A stretch of 64,000 nucleotides of DNA from Corylus avellana. Its lineage: Eukaryota; Streptophyta; Magnoliopsida; Fagales; Betulaceae. The translations under genes were made by a program, and so were the position numbers. The notes below the pieces were generated by a model. The model saw only the letters and a program-made list of their open reading frames with translations. It was not told where the DNA came from and made no database searches. The DNA lies in contig NC_081547.1 of assembly GCF_901000735.1 (NCBI RefSeq), positions 18,538,838 to 18,602,837 of the forward strand, read 5' to 3'. Below are positions 1 to 11,940 of this stretch, piece after piece (the stretch's first letter is position 1; every line of letters starts with the position of its first letter).

Positions 1-559
1 CATCGTCGGCAACGACGACAGTGTCGCCCATTACCACTGCCAGCAAACCCCAAAATTGTTAGAAATACGATTGCAAATTCAAACTTTATGAAGAACATGT
101 AAAGATCTATGTTATTGAAATTAAATATCCAAACAAAAAATATTTACTTGAGTAAAACGACTATTCTTTGGCTTTTGGGCAAAAACTTTACTCCTCAAGG
201 GATTATGAGACATTCAAATTTTTTACTAATATTTGACAATAACTAAGGGATTGTGGGCTCATTTTTTGCTCTTCAAAACTTAAACTTATTCTTGAGAGTT
301 ATTCTCAAGAATAATTGTTCGAAGTAAAAATTACTAAACAACAATTGTAATTGTGTCTTTGCAAGAGCTATAGAACTCTCAATTTATAGGTATGAAACAC
401 TAGGAGAGGTGGGAGCACCAATCACGTGGGACAAGTGGTAGAAAAACTAGTCAATAAGGACTTCTTTGGTAGTTATATCTACTTATTCTTAAACTTTCTC
501 TTAATATTGCCCATGTACACCTTTTTACCCCATGAATTGGGGTTGCACAATCCTTGTGA
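1..559. other. Unclassified AT-rich flank of the solo LTR
   Basis: No open frame, splice-like exon or terminal repeat is evident here. The segment directly abuts the CCATT target duplication of the solo LTR and may itself be a decayed repeat. Confidence 0.4.
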
Positions 560-564
560 CCATT

Positions 565-2782
565 TGTAGTAGCCCAAATAATTAACTAAGCTTAGGTAGC
601 TTAGTTAGGGAGTTAATTTGAGCTTTGGGTCACTAAGGACACTAGAAGGGTAATTTGGACTTTTGGACCGGACGTACGCTACGGTTAGCGGATGTACGCT
701 TCTGTTTGTAATAAGACGTACATGGGGGGCCCCCCGTACGTACGCTTTGCAAATAGTACACAGACATACGTGGGACCACACAGACATACGCTACTTTTTA
801 GAATACCCTTTGGATAATACCTAGACATACGAGGTAGCCTTTGGACCGCTATGTAAATAGTACCGGATGTCCGTTGCTTTTCTGGAGAGTTGGTAGAGCC
901 TCTCAGCTATAAATACCCCCTACCCCTCATCTCACATTCTCTCAAGCCCCCAGGTTGCGAAAATCCATCCTTGTGTGTGTGTTGTGAGGTTTTGTGAGTT
1001 TCGGTGCTAATAGTGAGGAGATTCTTGAAGTTTCGCTTCAAGGAGGTAACGTCGCTTTACCTAGTATGTTCTTATGTCGTGATGCTGCCCTAATGTTGTC
1101 TTGTGTTGTTAATTGTAGCCTTAGCTGTAGTTATGCTTTAAATCTTGTTTAGAATAGCGTTATTTTGACTTAGCATGATCGCGTTTGCATAGAGGTTTCA
1201 TTTTGAGTTAGGAGACCTTAGGAAGCCTTTTGATAGACTTAGAACTTGGTTTTGGAGAATAGGAGGACGAGTGGACAAAATGAGGTTCTCCCTGAAAACC
1301 TCGAAGTAGACGTACGGTCTCGCAACCGAACGTATGGTCCAAAGTATCACAGTGGCTGTACGGTTTCGAGCTCGGACGTACAAACTGGAGTGTGACAAGG
1401 GACTTTATTTTAACCAACCGTCCGATAGCTCCTATTTGCTTGTTTTAGAGTTGCTTTGATAGAAATAGGACTAATAAAAGGTTTTTCATAGATTTAGGGA
1501 ACCCGGATCATTTGGAATACTCAAAGACGTTATACGACCTAGGTGAGTTTTAACTCACATAATGCTCGTTGTTATTTTCCATGCACTGCACTACTATTTT
1601 GTGTATCAAAAACATGCATGTTTGCAACTCTCGCAATTTATACTTGCTGCACATGAACTCTATCATTTTTTATAAACAAGTTGTGTTGAATATGTTAAGA
1701 AAGTGAGACTTGTAAAAGCATTCATGTAAAATACAGATAAGATAATTTTGCATCATATGACATGGTACACCGGTACGTGCGGGATAACGGCCATGGGCTT
1801 ACTATATATGTTAACTTTATGGTCAAATGTCTGTGTTATATGGGCCTCGGGTCCAATGATTGTTTTATGGCTGGCGCAGCCTTAATGGGCGGTCATTACA
1901 GGACGGACATCATTAGCGGTGCGGGCCACTCGAGATCAAACTCGATCGTGCCGCTAGTGTTATGTATGGTAGCATACAATATCCAGGGCACTGGTGTTGT
2001 ATTACATGTCCCTTGGGATAGCGCCAACCCTATTGGAAATGGGTAATATCTCGGGTAGACTAAACTGTTGAACTATGAATGTCACTCTATATCATATGCA
2101 TGTATTATATATCTATATCACACATATGTAAAACTGTCATGATGGAACTATTGCTTTACTAAAAATTAGAGTTCATCACTAAACTGGCATGGACATTATT
2201 TGCGTTAATATTCACTAAGTCTTAAACTTACCCCCTTTTTTATTTATACCTTCCCTTATCATTACGAATATTTGCACGGTTTAGTTATCCTAGAAGAGGA
2301 TGCCGTCGAAGCAGACTTGGGTGATTGCACAGGATCTGATTCGGGTCATTTTTAAGGAAATGGACCCAGTATTGTTGAAGTCTATGTGGGATGATGGAGG
2401 AACTACCCGTGCTGATATGATAGAGATCTTAATTTCTTTAGCTCTTCTTAAGCTTAGTGTTTGATCTGTATGATCTTTTGTTAGAACAATGTTATGATGT
2501 TATGTTGGGTTGTAATTCCTATTTTGATGACGGTCTGATGACCGGTACATTTGATGATTATCTATATATTATGAGGTTTTATATTTACTCTGGTGCATGT
2601 TGTGTAGATGTTAAATTTACTACTTTCCATTTCCTATAATTTTCGAAAGTCTTCTGCTGAGATTTTCTCATTTCGACAAAAAAAGCTGAAATCCCTGAGT
2701 CTTGTCCTGGGAAAGATAGGGCTGGGAGACGAACCAAGGGGTCAATTACTAGTTAATTGATTTGCCCATCGGGGTCGTTACA
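565..2782 (+). mobile_element. Solo LTR, 2218 bp, with CCATT target-site duplication
   Basis: The segment begins TGTAGTAGCCC and ends GGGGTCGTTACA, so its termini are the TGTA/TACA inverted ends usual for LTRs. The five bases on each side are identical (CCATT at 560-564 and 2783-2787). No gag or pol lies inside and there is no second LTR, so this is a solo LTR left by unequal recombination. The long LTR with a GTTACA end resembles Ty3 Tekay/Del-type LTRs, but that family assignment is an inference. A TATA box at 908-915 sets the orientation as plus. Short open frames inside (for example 1762-2046) show no recognisable domain and are taken as chance. CGTACG-type words are clustered at 670-830 and 1308-1383. 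Confidence 0.85.
908..915 (+). promoter_or_regulatory. TATA box of the solo LTR promoter
   Basis: TATAAATA lies about 340 bp inside the LTR, followed by a C-rich stretch, the usual layout of an LTR polymerase II promoter. The transcription start would be about 30 bp downstream. Confidence 0.5.
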
Positions 2783-2787
2783 CCATT

Positions 2788-3293
2788 GCAGCGTCTGTGG
2801 CCTCAGGCATGCTAATCTGCCAATTAACCAAGTTGCACTTAACGTGAAAAACATAATGACGAATTCCCATCTTCATGAAACATCCTCTAGAGTATGTGCT
2901 TCCATCCCATCAGGTACCTTGTTATCTCTTCCCATAATTCCCATCTTTTCCTAAAATAACTTTCTCACGGCTTCTCGACCGACCGACCGACCAATACAAG
3001 CGACCTTCTCCCTGTCACCTTCATGCCTCCTTGGACAAGAATCCTGTGCCCATCTCCTACATCCTCATGGATGTTTTCGTTTGTTTGGGTACAATGAACT
3101 TTGCCCTTATGCCAAGAAGTTGTTTGACCGAGCGTCAACCCATTTCCAATTTTCTTGTTTTTCACTGAGGACTCGTTTAGTTTATGGAATAGATCTTTGG
3201 AATGGAATAGTTATTTTTATGGAATTACTACTCTAATGTTTGGTTGCATTGTAGTGGGATTCAGATCCCTGACAATGTTTAAAAATTGCTAGG
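2788..3293. other. Spacer between the solo LTR and element A
   Basis: Host flank between two LTR elements. It contains a short GACC-repeat tract (2977-2992). One frame near 3105-3135 (YAKKLFDRA) faintly resembles a pentatricopeptide repeat, but it is too short and broken to call a gene fragment. Confidence 0.3.
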
Positions 3294-3298
3294 GTAAT

Positions 3299-4629
3299 TG
3301 TTGTGTAAAATTTTAAAACCCGCAAGTGCACGAATCGTTTGCAATAAAATGATTGCAAGTACGAGATTGATCCCACAGGGAATTGTGTTTTAGAAAACAA
3401 TTTTTATCTAAACTAATTAAAATCTTAACCTAGTCACAAAAATTGAGTATTTTTTAATTAAAATAAACAAACATAAATTGAAACAAGATGAAATTAATCA
3501 ATGGACAGACACTAAGGTATTGGAATCAACCTTCACAAACTCATAGCAATAAATTTTATGTTCATCAATATTATCCAAAGTTTTCAACGACACATTTTAT
3601 GTATGTTCTATTTTTGCTTAAAAGATGAATTAAATCATCCAAAGTAGTCATTTTTTGCACAAATCACAAAGGATACCCGATTTAAATTAAATCATCCAAT
3701 GTATATGTGCTTTGCACAAATCACAAGGGATATCCAACTTAAACTGAATAATCCAATGTATCCGTTAAACGAATCACAAGGGATATCCAATAGTTAAACA
3801 AATAAACCAAGCAATCAATTAAAAGTGATCAACAATTAATTGAATATAAATAGAACAATAAAAAATACAATTCATATCATTGGAAAAAATATCAATTTAC
3901 ATGAAGAGTTCAGTTGCTAATCATCTATGAGGCTTCATCCTCAACCTTAGTTGAGAGTTTAGCCTCTCATGAAATTCAAAGAAAATGCAACAATATGGAA
4001 ATCCATAGAAGTTGAAAAGCTTACAAAGAGAAAATTCAAATTGAAAGCCACCAAAAACTAGGAAACCCTAGCCTTTTTGCTCCTATTCTCTCAAAAATCG
4101 TCCTTCAGCAGCCGTCCTCCATTTTCTCTATCTTTCTCTTCTTTTTATATTGCATTCTGGGGGTTTTACCCTAAAATCGATGCTTAAGTGAATTTCTGCC
4201 AGATCAGTGCGCTTGATTGCACACTAGGTGCACTCGATCGCACTCAAGCATGCACTTTCCTCTTTTGGCGCAGGTGTGCGTGCGCAAATGGCTTGGTATT
4301 GGGCGCGGGTGCGCTCGATCCTATGACAAGTGCGCTCGAGTGCACTCATGCATGCGGTATTCGTCTCTGTGGTGCAATTGCGCTCGTGCGCTGCTGCACC
4401 TTTGCTCGAGCGCAGTTGTGCTCTAACGCCAGTCTGGTGCGCTCGATGCCTCTCCTTGGTGACTTTCTTCCAAAATTTGCATTTTTCATCTTTAAATCCC
4501 TAGTTTTTCTTCAACAACCTACAAAATACAAAAACACAAAACTAATACAAAACATCATATTATAATACAGCTAAAGGATTAGCAAATGCAAATTAAGGGG
4601 CTCAAATATGCAATATTTGGCAGTCATCA
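3299..4629 (-). repeat. 3' LTR of element A (about 1331 bp)
   Basis: On the minus strand it starts TGATGACTGCC after the polypurine tract and ends ACACAACA, like the CACAACA end of the element B LTR. It contains the stretch with GTACTTGCAATCA near its 3' end that is also seen at the end of the element B LTR. GC-rich words of the CGATCGAG/GCGCTCGA type are clustered at 4205-4445. A TATA-like TATAAAAAG lies near 4150-4142. Confidence 0.7.
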
Positions 4630-5989
4630 AACACCCCAAAACTTACATATTGCGAGTCCCTTAGCAATATAAAACTAAAAAAATAAAATGAAAACATGAA
4701 ACATAAATCCTTTGTCGTGGAAGAGACGATTGCATTTAGCATATGCAATAAGTCTTTTAAACCCTAGGCATCCCTAGTGGACGACTGAAGTCTCGTGAGG
4801 GTTTAACAGAAATGATACCTACAAACATTGTTAGCACTATGTTTTTGAAAAGAATGAAGTTTCACACAAACAAATGGTTCTTATTCAGGAGCAGGCTTAA
4901 AAAGATGAAACTTCATCTTCAATATCTCTAGGACATCCAAAATAAATTTACTCATAAATGGACAGTTGAGACAACATATGTTTGAGTAAGTGCAAAGTGA
5001 AATTAACAGAAAATCATGTGGCTTCAATTTAATCAAAATTTGTGTACCTCAAAATTCATAAGAATTCCTATCAGATAAAGACAACCAAGGCTTAATTCAA
5101 TATATGCATTTTTTTTTTTTTTTTTTGTGTGTAGGCTGTGCAATGCTTAGTTCCCTTAAGCTTGAATGAGTATTAGGCCAATGACTCCCAAACTAGATGG
5201 CTTTAGGGCACTAGATGTAAAAACATCCCTAATGGCTTATTAACTCAAGTAAAGAAGGCTACGAAGCCAAACTAGTCATACCATCAACCAAACTGAACTC
5301 CAAGCCTTTTTACGAGAACACTCAATGCTTAATAAGGCAAGAGATCCAGTTACTCAGTGCTAAACTCAAAATGATTTTGATTGATTTTATTTTATTTTAT
5401 TATTTTTTTCAAGTCTATGTTATTCATCAACAAGTCATCCAACAAATCTCAAGATAAACATGATTCAGTTCAAATTTCATACCTCACACATTCTATGCTA
5501 ATGTGATCATGATGATTCAACTCAAAACAAGTGACGTCTTTCTAGCCCAAAAATGAGTCAAAGGACTCAGATTCCTAATGATATGATGGTGTGTTTAAAA
5601 CTTTAAGCAAGCCAATGAAATGCAAACAGTTACAGTTTAACTCAATTTTGCCAACAACATAGCACAACTTTTTTTTTTAAAGGAAATTAAACAAACAACA
5701 AAAAGATAACAAGAAACAAACAATAAGAAAATAACAAGAAATGGACAGCGGTCTTTCCATACCGCCAAACTTGAATCACACATTTTCCTCAATGTGGGTA
5801 GAAATACAATACCAAGAGGTGAGGAAGCCGGAGTGTGAAGAGGGAATGTCCCTCAAACATACTCGTAGAAACACCTGTTCTGAAAAATCACAGCAAAATA
5901 AAACAAAAATTAAATCAAATGACAAGAAATAAATGGAAGATGGGTTGCCTCCCACAAGCGCTAAGTTTATCATCTTCAGCCAGACTCTC

Positions 5990-7215
5990 TACGACAGATG
6001 ATGATTAGTCTTGATAAGTAGGATCTTCCAAGAGCGTCTTTTCGATCTATGGGTTCATCAATTCCAAGAACGGTTTCAGCCGTTGACCATTTACCTTGAA
6101 AGTATTTCCATTCTTGAGATCCTTGATCTCGATGGCTCCATGAGTAGAAACTGTACGAACTATGAATGGTCTAGTCCATCGAGATTTAAGCTTGCCTGGG
6201 AACAAATGCAAATGTGAATTGACAGGACTTTCTGACCAGGTTTAAAAGATCTTCTCAGAAAGCTTTGGTCATTGGCCTTCTTCATTTTTTCTCTGTACAA
6301 CTTTGCACAGTCGTAAGCATCATTCCTTAATTCCTCTAGTTCATTGAGTTGGAGCTTCCTTTGAAAGCCAGCCTTGTTAGAATTGAAGTTTAGCTGCTTG
6401 ATGGCCTAATATGCTCGATGTTCCAATTCAACAGGGAGATGACATGCTTTACCATACACAAGTCGATAGGGAGACATGCCAATGGGGGTCTTGAATGTTG
6501 TCTGAGATGCCCACAATGCATCATTTATTCACATAGACAAATCCTTCCTTGTTGGGTTCACAGTCTTTTCCAAAATATGCTTGATCTCTCAATTTGAAAT
6601 TTTTACTTGACCACTCGTCTATGGGTGATATGTTGTTGCAACCTTGTGGGTTATAGAATACTTCTTCATTAACTGTTCGAAAACCCGATTGCAGAAATGT
6701 TGTCCCCTATCACTGATAATGGCTCGAGGCGTGCCAAAGCAAGCGAAGACATTATCATTCAGAAATTGAACCATGACCCTATGGTCATTAGTCTTGCATG
6801 CAATGACCTCCACCCACTTAGAGACATAGTCAACCACGACTAGAATGTAGAGGTACCCACAAGACTTTGGGAAAGGTCCCATGAAATCAATGCCCCAAAC
6901 ATAAGCAATTTCCACAATCAAAATGGGATTAAGGGGCATCATGTTTCTTCAAGAGATACTCCCTAACTTTTGGCAGCGCTCACAGGCTACACAATAAGCA
7001 TGAGAGTCACAGAAGATGGAGGGCCAATAAAATCCACACTGCAAAATCTTTGCAACAGTCTTTTTAGCACTAAAATGGCCTCCACAAGCATGATCATGAT
7101 AAAAGGAGATGACATTGGCTTGGTCATTCTTAGAAATACACCTCCCAATTATTTGATCTTGACCGTACTTGAACAATTTCAGGTCGTCCTAGAAGAAGTA
7201 CTTTGCCACAACTAG
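5990..7215 (-). pseudogene. Decayed integrase region of element A
   Basis: At 7176-6949 a frame carries the integrase H2C2 zinc-binding region, with H...H and CxxC spaced as in FYHDHACGGHF and CVACERC. At 6942-6619 the catalytic-core start is clear ([26 protein letters not shown]). Leftwards the core continues ([23 protein letters not shown]) but with stop codons and frame changes. These words are typical of Athila-clade integrases. No reverse transcriptase is present, because element B has interrupted the element upstream of this domain. It cannot encode a working integrase as it stands. Confidence 0.8.
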
Positions 7216-7336
7216 AAACATAGATTTATCTTGTCTTCCCTAATGCAAAGGCATTTGGTCGGTGACAAGATAGTTCACAATATCAGCAAACCATGGTGCA
7301 GGACTATGAGAGATGTGCATCAGTTGCTCATCAGGG

Positions 7337-8680
7337 TGTTAAGTACTAAAATATTCATATTTTCAGCCCTTAACTTGCATGTTTTAATCCTTTGGTTTTA
7401 TTTAATTAGGTCATTTTAATTTATTTTTGTGTTTTCCACACATTTGTAGGCTTTTGGAAGAAAATGAAGTAAATCTAGAAGATTTGGGCTCAAAGAAAGA
7501 AGATGGGAAAAATGGGAGCCCCAGAAACTACGATCAATCGCAGGTTCCCTGTGATTGAGCGCAGTACCAGAGAAGATACTACACAAAGCAAGCCAGGAGC
7601 GATCGAGCGCATAACAAAAGAGGATCGATCACAGACTTATGATCGAGCGCACACGGGTTGCGATCGATCGCACCCGTGCACAGGAGACACTTCCAAGCTG
7701 CGGGCATGATGCTAATATTTCCATATTAGGGTTTCCAACTCCCAATTGTAATAGGTTTTGAAACCCTACGAAATTCTTAGGTTTACTAATTTGTCAAGGA
7801 TTTCTAAAGCCTATAAATAGACCCTTAAGCCTCTAGAATAGAGAGGCTTTGTAAGGAGGAAAATAGGAGCTCTTCAAGTTCAAGTCTCGGGTTTATTCTT
7901 TTCCTTTCTTTTATTTTATTTTATGAAGATGTTTAACATCAACTTTATGTGTAGCTAATTTATTTAGTAGGGTTAGATTGAAACCCTAGTTATGTTTAGT
8001 TAATATTTCAATATTGGCGCCTTGGTAATGATTTTGTTGTGCTATTTAACTTGATTAACACCTGCTTGCATGAATTCCTCATATGTGTGTGCCTGATCAA
8101 CATATGCATGTGGTATGGACTAGTTAGTTAAATCAATTTAGATGGCCGAGTCCTGGGTTTAATAAAAGTAACAAAAGAATCCACACCGCGGTTCTTGGGT
8201 TAATCAACATGGGGAACCGGGAGTATACGCCCATGCCCTAGGCCTCATGTGTTTGTCGATTTCCATAGAGTATATGCTTTCCTAAGGAACAACTTAGTAT
8301 ACACCATGCTAAATCCCTTAGAAAAGAAAAGAGTTAGAGTATACGCCATGCCTAACTTGTTGCTTAGGGAGATCTATAGCTTAAGGAGTATATGCCATGC
8401 CTTTAGGTTAACAAACATTAAATATGCATAACATGATCAAAGCATTGATATATTGTTATATTAGCTGAATATAATTAGTGGTGGATATCAAAGCCCTACC
8501 TTTTATTATCATCGCTTCAATCTTTGTTTTACTTAAGGAATTTATTTTTAAGCAAAATTCAGCAATCCTCGTGGGAATGATCTTGTACTTGCACCATAAA
8601 CTACTATGTTGACCTTGTGTAATTGTAGGTAAAATGTACCATTATTTACTTACTAATTTAGGTAGATATTTGGCACAACA
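7337..8680 (+). repeat. 5' LTR of element B (1344 bp)
   Basis: It starts TGTTAAGTACTAAAATATTC and ends TTGGCACAACA, five bases before the primer site. A TATA box (TATAAATA, 7812-7819) lies about 480 bp in. Six CGATCG-type words fall at 7529-7672. It matches 11941-12986 closely with scattered substitutions. Confidence 0.85.
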
Positions 8681-8685
8681 AGTTT

Positions 8686-8703
8686 TGGCGCCGTTGCTGG
8701 GGA
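8686..8703 (+). promoter_or_regulatory. Primer binding site of element B (tRNA-Asp type)
   Basis: TGGCGCCGTTGCTGGGGA lies five bases after the LTR end. It corresponds to the primer site reported for Athila/Tat elements, complementary to the 3' end of tRNA-Asp, with one substitution (T for C) from the form I know. Confidence 0.8.
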
Positions 8704-9038
8704 TTGTTTGATTTTGTTTGGAATTTCTTTCCTTTAATTTATTTTTGTTTTAAATTTTTTGTTTTTATAGTCTTTTCCACAGTTTCTGTGCCTCTGGAGG
8801 TGCGATCGATCGCCCCACCGGGGCGATCGAGCGCACTAGTACGATTGAGCGCACCTCACGGTGCAATCGATCGCATATCCAGATAACAGCACAGTACTGC
8901 GATAATTATACATCTGATTTTTTTTTTCTTTTGTTTTATTCAGGGTCAGTTGAGTCTGCATCTTTGTAAGTTTTATTTTTAATTTTGTTTTGATTTTCCC
9001 TTTTTTATTTTTATCTGTTGTTATTTTTACTTTCACAC

Positions 9039-9239
9039 ATGTGGGGCGGCACTTCAACACCCCATGGACCATGTTCTTTATGCCATGACCCTTATCACCA
9101 TGTTAGAGAATGTCTTATAATGAGACAAAATTCTAACAAAATTAATGGGCATAAGAACACATCATTCTCTAGACCGAGGACCAACCGCTATTTTGATTCC
9201 TATAACCCGTCCTGGAATTCAAGCACCACAACTTCATAA
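9039..9239 (+). pseudogene. Gag-like zinc-knuckle fragment in element B
   Basis: The frame contains CSLCHDPYHHVREC, a CX2CX4HX4C nucleocapsid zinc knuckle, followed by a basic, Asn/Ser-rich stretch and a stop. The rest of gag is not open. In an autonomous relative this knuckle would bind genomic RNA during packaging. The start at 9039 is simply the first ATG; upstream sequence in frame may belong to it. Confidence 0.55.
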
Positions 9240-9653
9240 AGAGGAGCCATCTCCACAGTTCTATGGTGAATCATATTCATGTCTTAGTCCCAGTTTGAGG
9301 TAATCCATTTTCAAGATAATAGCTCAAGAAGAGGAGCCATCTCCCATATGTGATCATTTGGACTCTTCTCCACATCAACAATATCAAGAAGAACCACTTC
9401 GTCCAAAAAGGTCTACCTTACAAGAAGCAGTTCAACCAGCCCAAGACCTAGAAAGGGAGGGCCTGAAGAGTCTTCTACGACAATTTGTGACTTCATAACA
9501 GCAATCTACAGCTGATCAACAACAATTCAATACAAAGATTGATCAAGCCATTCAAAGACTAGAAGTACAAATGGGACAATTGGCCAAGAGCGGAGTACAT
9601 TCCACATCAATAGGCCTCACCAATACCAAGAAGAAGAGTGTCAAAGGCAGTTG

Positions 9654-10109
9654 ATGGAACACCCCAATGAGCAGTACATGGAGGAAGACTGCACCTTCTA
9701 TCATGAGCAAGCAATTACCACATTGAGGAGCGAAGAGGTGGCGAAAAATCAAGTGGAAGAGGAGAAGGAAGAGCAAGCCGAAGTTCCACAAGAGTCACAT
9801 CAGGGAAAAGAAGAGAGCACTAAGACTTCTTCAACATCAGCTCCTATTCCTGAATTCCTAAGGATCCAAGAGAGAAGTCTGTTGGGGCTATGCGATGAGC
9901 AAATTGAGGACATCAAGATAGATGAATTCCTTGAGTATTATCCAGTTTATGATTCCCTCCCGGATGAGAAACTGTTGGAGAAAACTCAAAGTGGTCCTCC
10001 CCGATCTATAGACACTCAGAAGCATCTTGCAGCAGAAAAGATTCATTCCCTTTGGTGCAAGAGAAGGAAAGATTGGTGCTTTAAGTTTAAAGTGCCACAG
10101 TCTAGCTGA
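9654..10109 (+). CDS. Acidic protein of element B, function unknown
   Basis: An open frame of about 151 codons, rich in Glu and Lys, with the block EEEKEEQAEVPQE near residue 45 and a more conserved-looking C-terminal part (GLCDEQIEDIKIDEFLEYYP). No enzymatic motif is visible. Its place after the gag-like fragment, and immediately before the AAACTTAGCGCTCATGGG motif at about 10116-10133, matches the gag/pol remnant position in Athila-derived non-autonomous elements. It is likely a relic of the polyprotein, not a host gene. Confidence 0.45.
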   Translation: MEHPNEQYMEEDCTFYHEQAITTLRSEEVAKNQVEEEKEEQAEVPQESHQGKEESTKTSSTSAPIPEFLRIQERSLLGLCDEQIEDIKIDEFLEYYPVYDSLPDEKLLEKTQSGPPRSIDTQKHLAAEKIHSLWCKRRKDWCFKFKVPQSS

Positions 10110-11940
10110 AGACGTTAAACTTAGCGCTCATGGGAGGCACCCCATAGCATATCCTTTGTGTTTTGTTGTTTGTTTGACTTATATTTTGTTTGTGTTTTCC
10201 TTTGTGTTTTGTTTTACTTTGGTGTTTTAGTGTTCAAGTCTTTTGTCATGTTTTTACATTCTGTTACTGCGATCGATTGCAACCTGCATGCTATCGAGCG
10301 CAGGTCTCCACTTGTGGTTTCATTGCATTCTGTTACTGCGATCGAGCACACCCTGAGTACGATCGAGCGCAGTAACCGACTTTTGGCTGTTGTACATTCT
10401 ATTAGTGCGATTGAACGCATCTTATGTGCGCTCGAGCGCACATCACCCACACATGCACAGCCTTGCGCAAGTGCGATCGAGCGCACCATGCGTGCGATCG
10501 AGCGCACTTGGGCAGCATCCCATAGTTATATTTTTATTTTGTTTTGTTTTGTGTGTTTTAAGTTAATCTTTTTATTTATCTTTAGTTTTGTCTCTTTTTA
10601 CTTGCTTTTGTGTTTTCTTATTTTGCAGGGACAAATGTGCTTCACTTCAAGTTTGGGGGTGTGCTATGAGCCATGCTTCCCAAGATCATGTTGACCATCT
10701 CTTGGGTACACTCTTTCCTTTACTTAGACACATTGGGGACAATGTGTCGTTTAAGTTTGGGGGTATGGGCATACATGATTGATTGTTTACACACACTTTG
10801 TCCCAATTTCATGTTAATTGTTTGTTTTGTGTGTTTGTTTGTTATTGAAAAAAAAATAAAATTTATGCATGTTCATGTTTGCCTTTAAATTTTAGGCTGA
10901 TCTAAAAGAATTGTGGCTTGAATTTATTAGTGAGCTTAGCATTTTGAACACATGATCTGATGAGTGAATCTGTTAGTTTGGTTACTTGTTTAGGACAATT
11001 GAAAAATTACATATTTGATCTGAGCACTCAAGCACATTAGTACATAATTTGTGAGGTATGACATGAGGTCTGATATATGTGTTTCTGCCTCTTGGATGAA
11101 ATTGGATGACTTATTAAATGACACTATGGCATATGTAGTGATGAAAAAAAAGAAAAAAAGATGTGAAATAAATGATCATTGATGGCTTTTCACTGAGTAA
11201 CTGGACCTCTTGCCTCAAAGCATTGAGTATTCACGTCAAAAGGTGAAAAATGTTGATTTGATCAATGTCATGGTTAGTTGGTTTTGTAGCCTTTTTGACT
11301 CGAGTTAGTAGGTCCTTAGGGGTGTCTCTACACTTAATGCCCTAAAGCCACCTGGTTTGGGAGCCATTGACTTAACACTCGCTACAAGGGTCAATTAGAA
11401 AGCTTAAGGGAACCAACATTGCACAACCTGACCAAAAAAAAAAAGAATAGAAAAAGAAATATGCCATTGTGTCATTCTAATAGGAATTTTAGTGAATTTT
11501 GAGATAAAGAGACATTGCATATTGGAAAGATTTGGAAGCCTCATAATTTTGTACTAATTCACTGTACACAAATTTCAAACTTGTGATGATTTAGCATGTC
11601 CTTTGTAAGTAATTGCACTTTGAGATTCCAATTCATTGTGAAGATGGAGTTCATCTTTTTAAGCTTGCTTATGAATGAAAATCATAATCTTGAAGTGATG
11701 CTTTAATTTTTGGAATAACATGGACTTTTGCATAATGTTTGTGGGTAACATTTCTGGAAAACCCTCACGAGACTTCACTCGTCCACTAGGGAATTCCTAG
11801 TGGTTTAAAAGGCTTGTTGCATACGCTAAATGCAATCGTACATCCCACGAAAGATGGATTTATCTTTTGTTTTCTGTTTTTCCATTCTTGTTTTTAGTTT
11901 TGTATTGCTAAGGGACTAGCAATATGTATGTTTGGGGGTG
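10110..11940 (+). other. 3' untranslated region of element B with polypurine tract
   Basis: This non-coding stretch starts with the Athila-typical GACGTTAAACTTAGCGC motif and holds seven to eight CGATCG/GATCGAGCGCA words at 10266-10507. It then matches, in reverse, the region 4650-5940 of element A, and ends in the polypurine tract GTTTGGGGGTG (about 11930-11940) directly before the 3' LTR. Confidence 0.65.

Larger units (their letters stand above)
3299..7336 (-). mobile_element. Element A: Athila/Tat-like Ty3 retrotransposon, 3' part, minus strand
   Basis: Reading on the minus strand from right to left one sees integrase remnants (about 7215-5990), the motif with AAACTTAGCGCTTGTGGG at about 5960 that typically follows the polyprotein in Athila-like elements, a long 3' untranslated region, a polypurine tract (4630-4645, TTTTGGGGTG on the minus strand) and the 3' LTR (4629-3299). 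The 5' half is absent because element B begins at 7337 inside the pol region. The untranslated region matches that of element B in reverse orientation, so the two belong to one superfamily. The left 5-bp flank is GTAAT; the matching duplicate is not in view. Confidence 0.75.

Noticed and set aside
4188..4565. 125-codon frame rich in Cys and Ala
   Set aside because: It lies in the LTR of element A and is produced by the GC-rich CGATCG-type words, antisense to the element.
10158..10694. 178-codon frame with repeated AIER words
   Set aside because: The repeats are translations of GCGATCGAGCGC words in the element B untranslated region; a frame on the other strand is equally long and repetitive.
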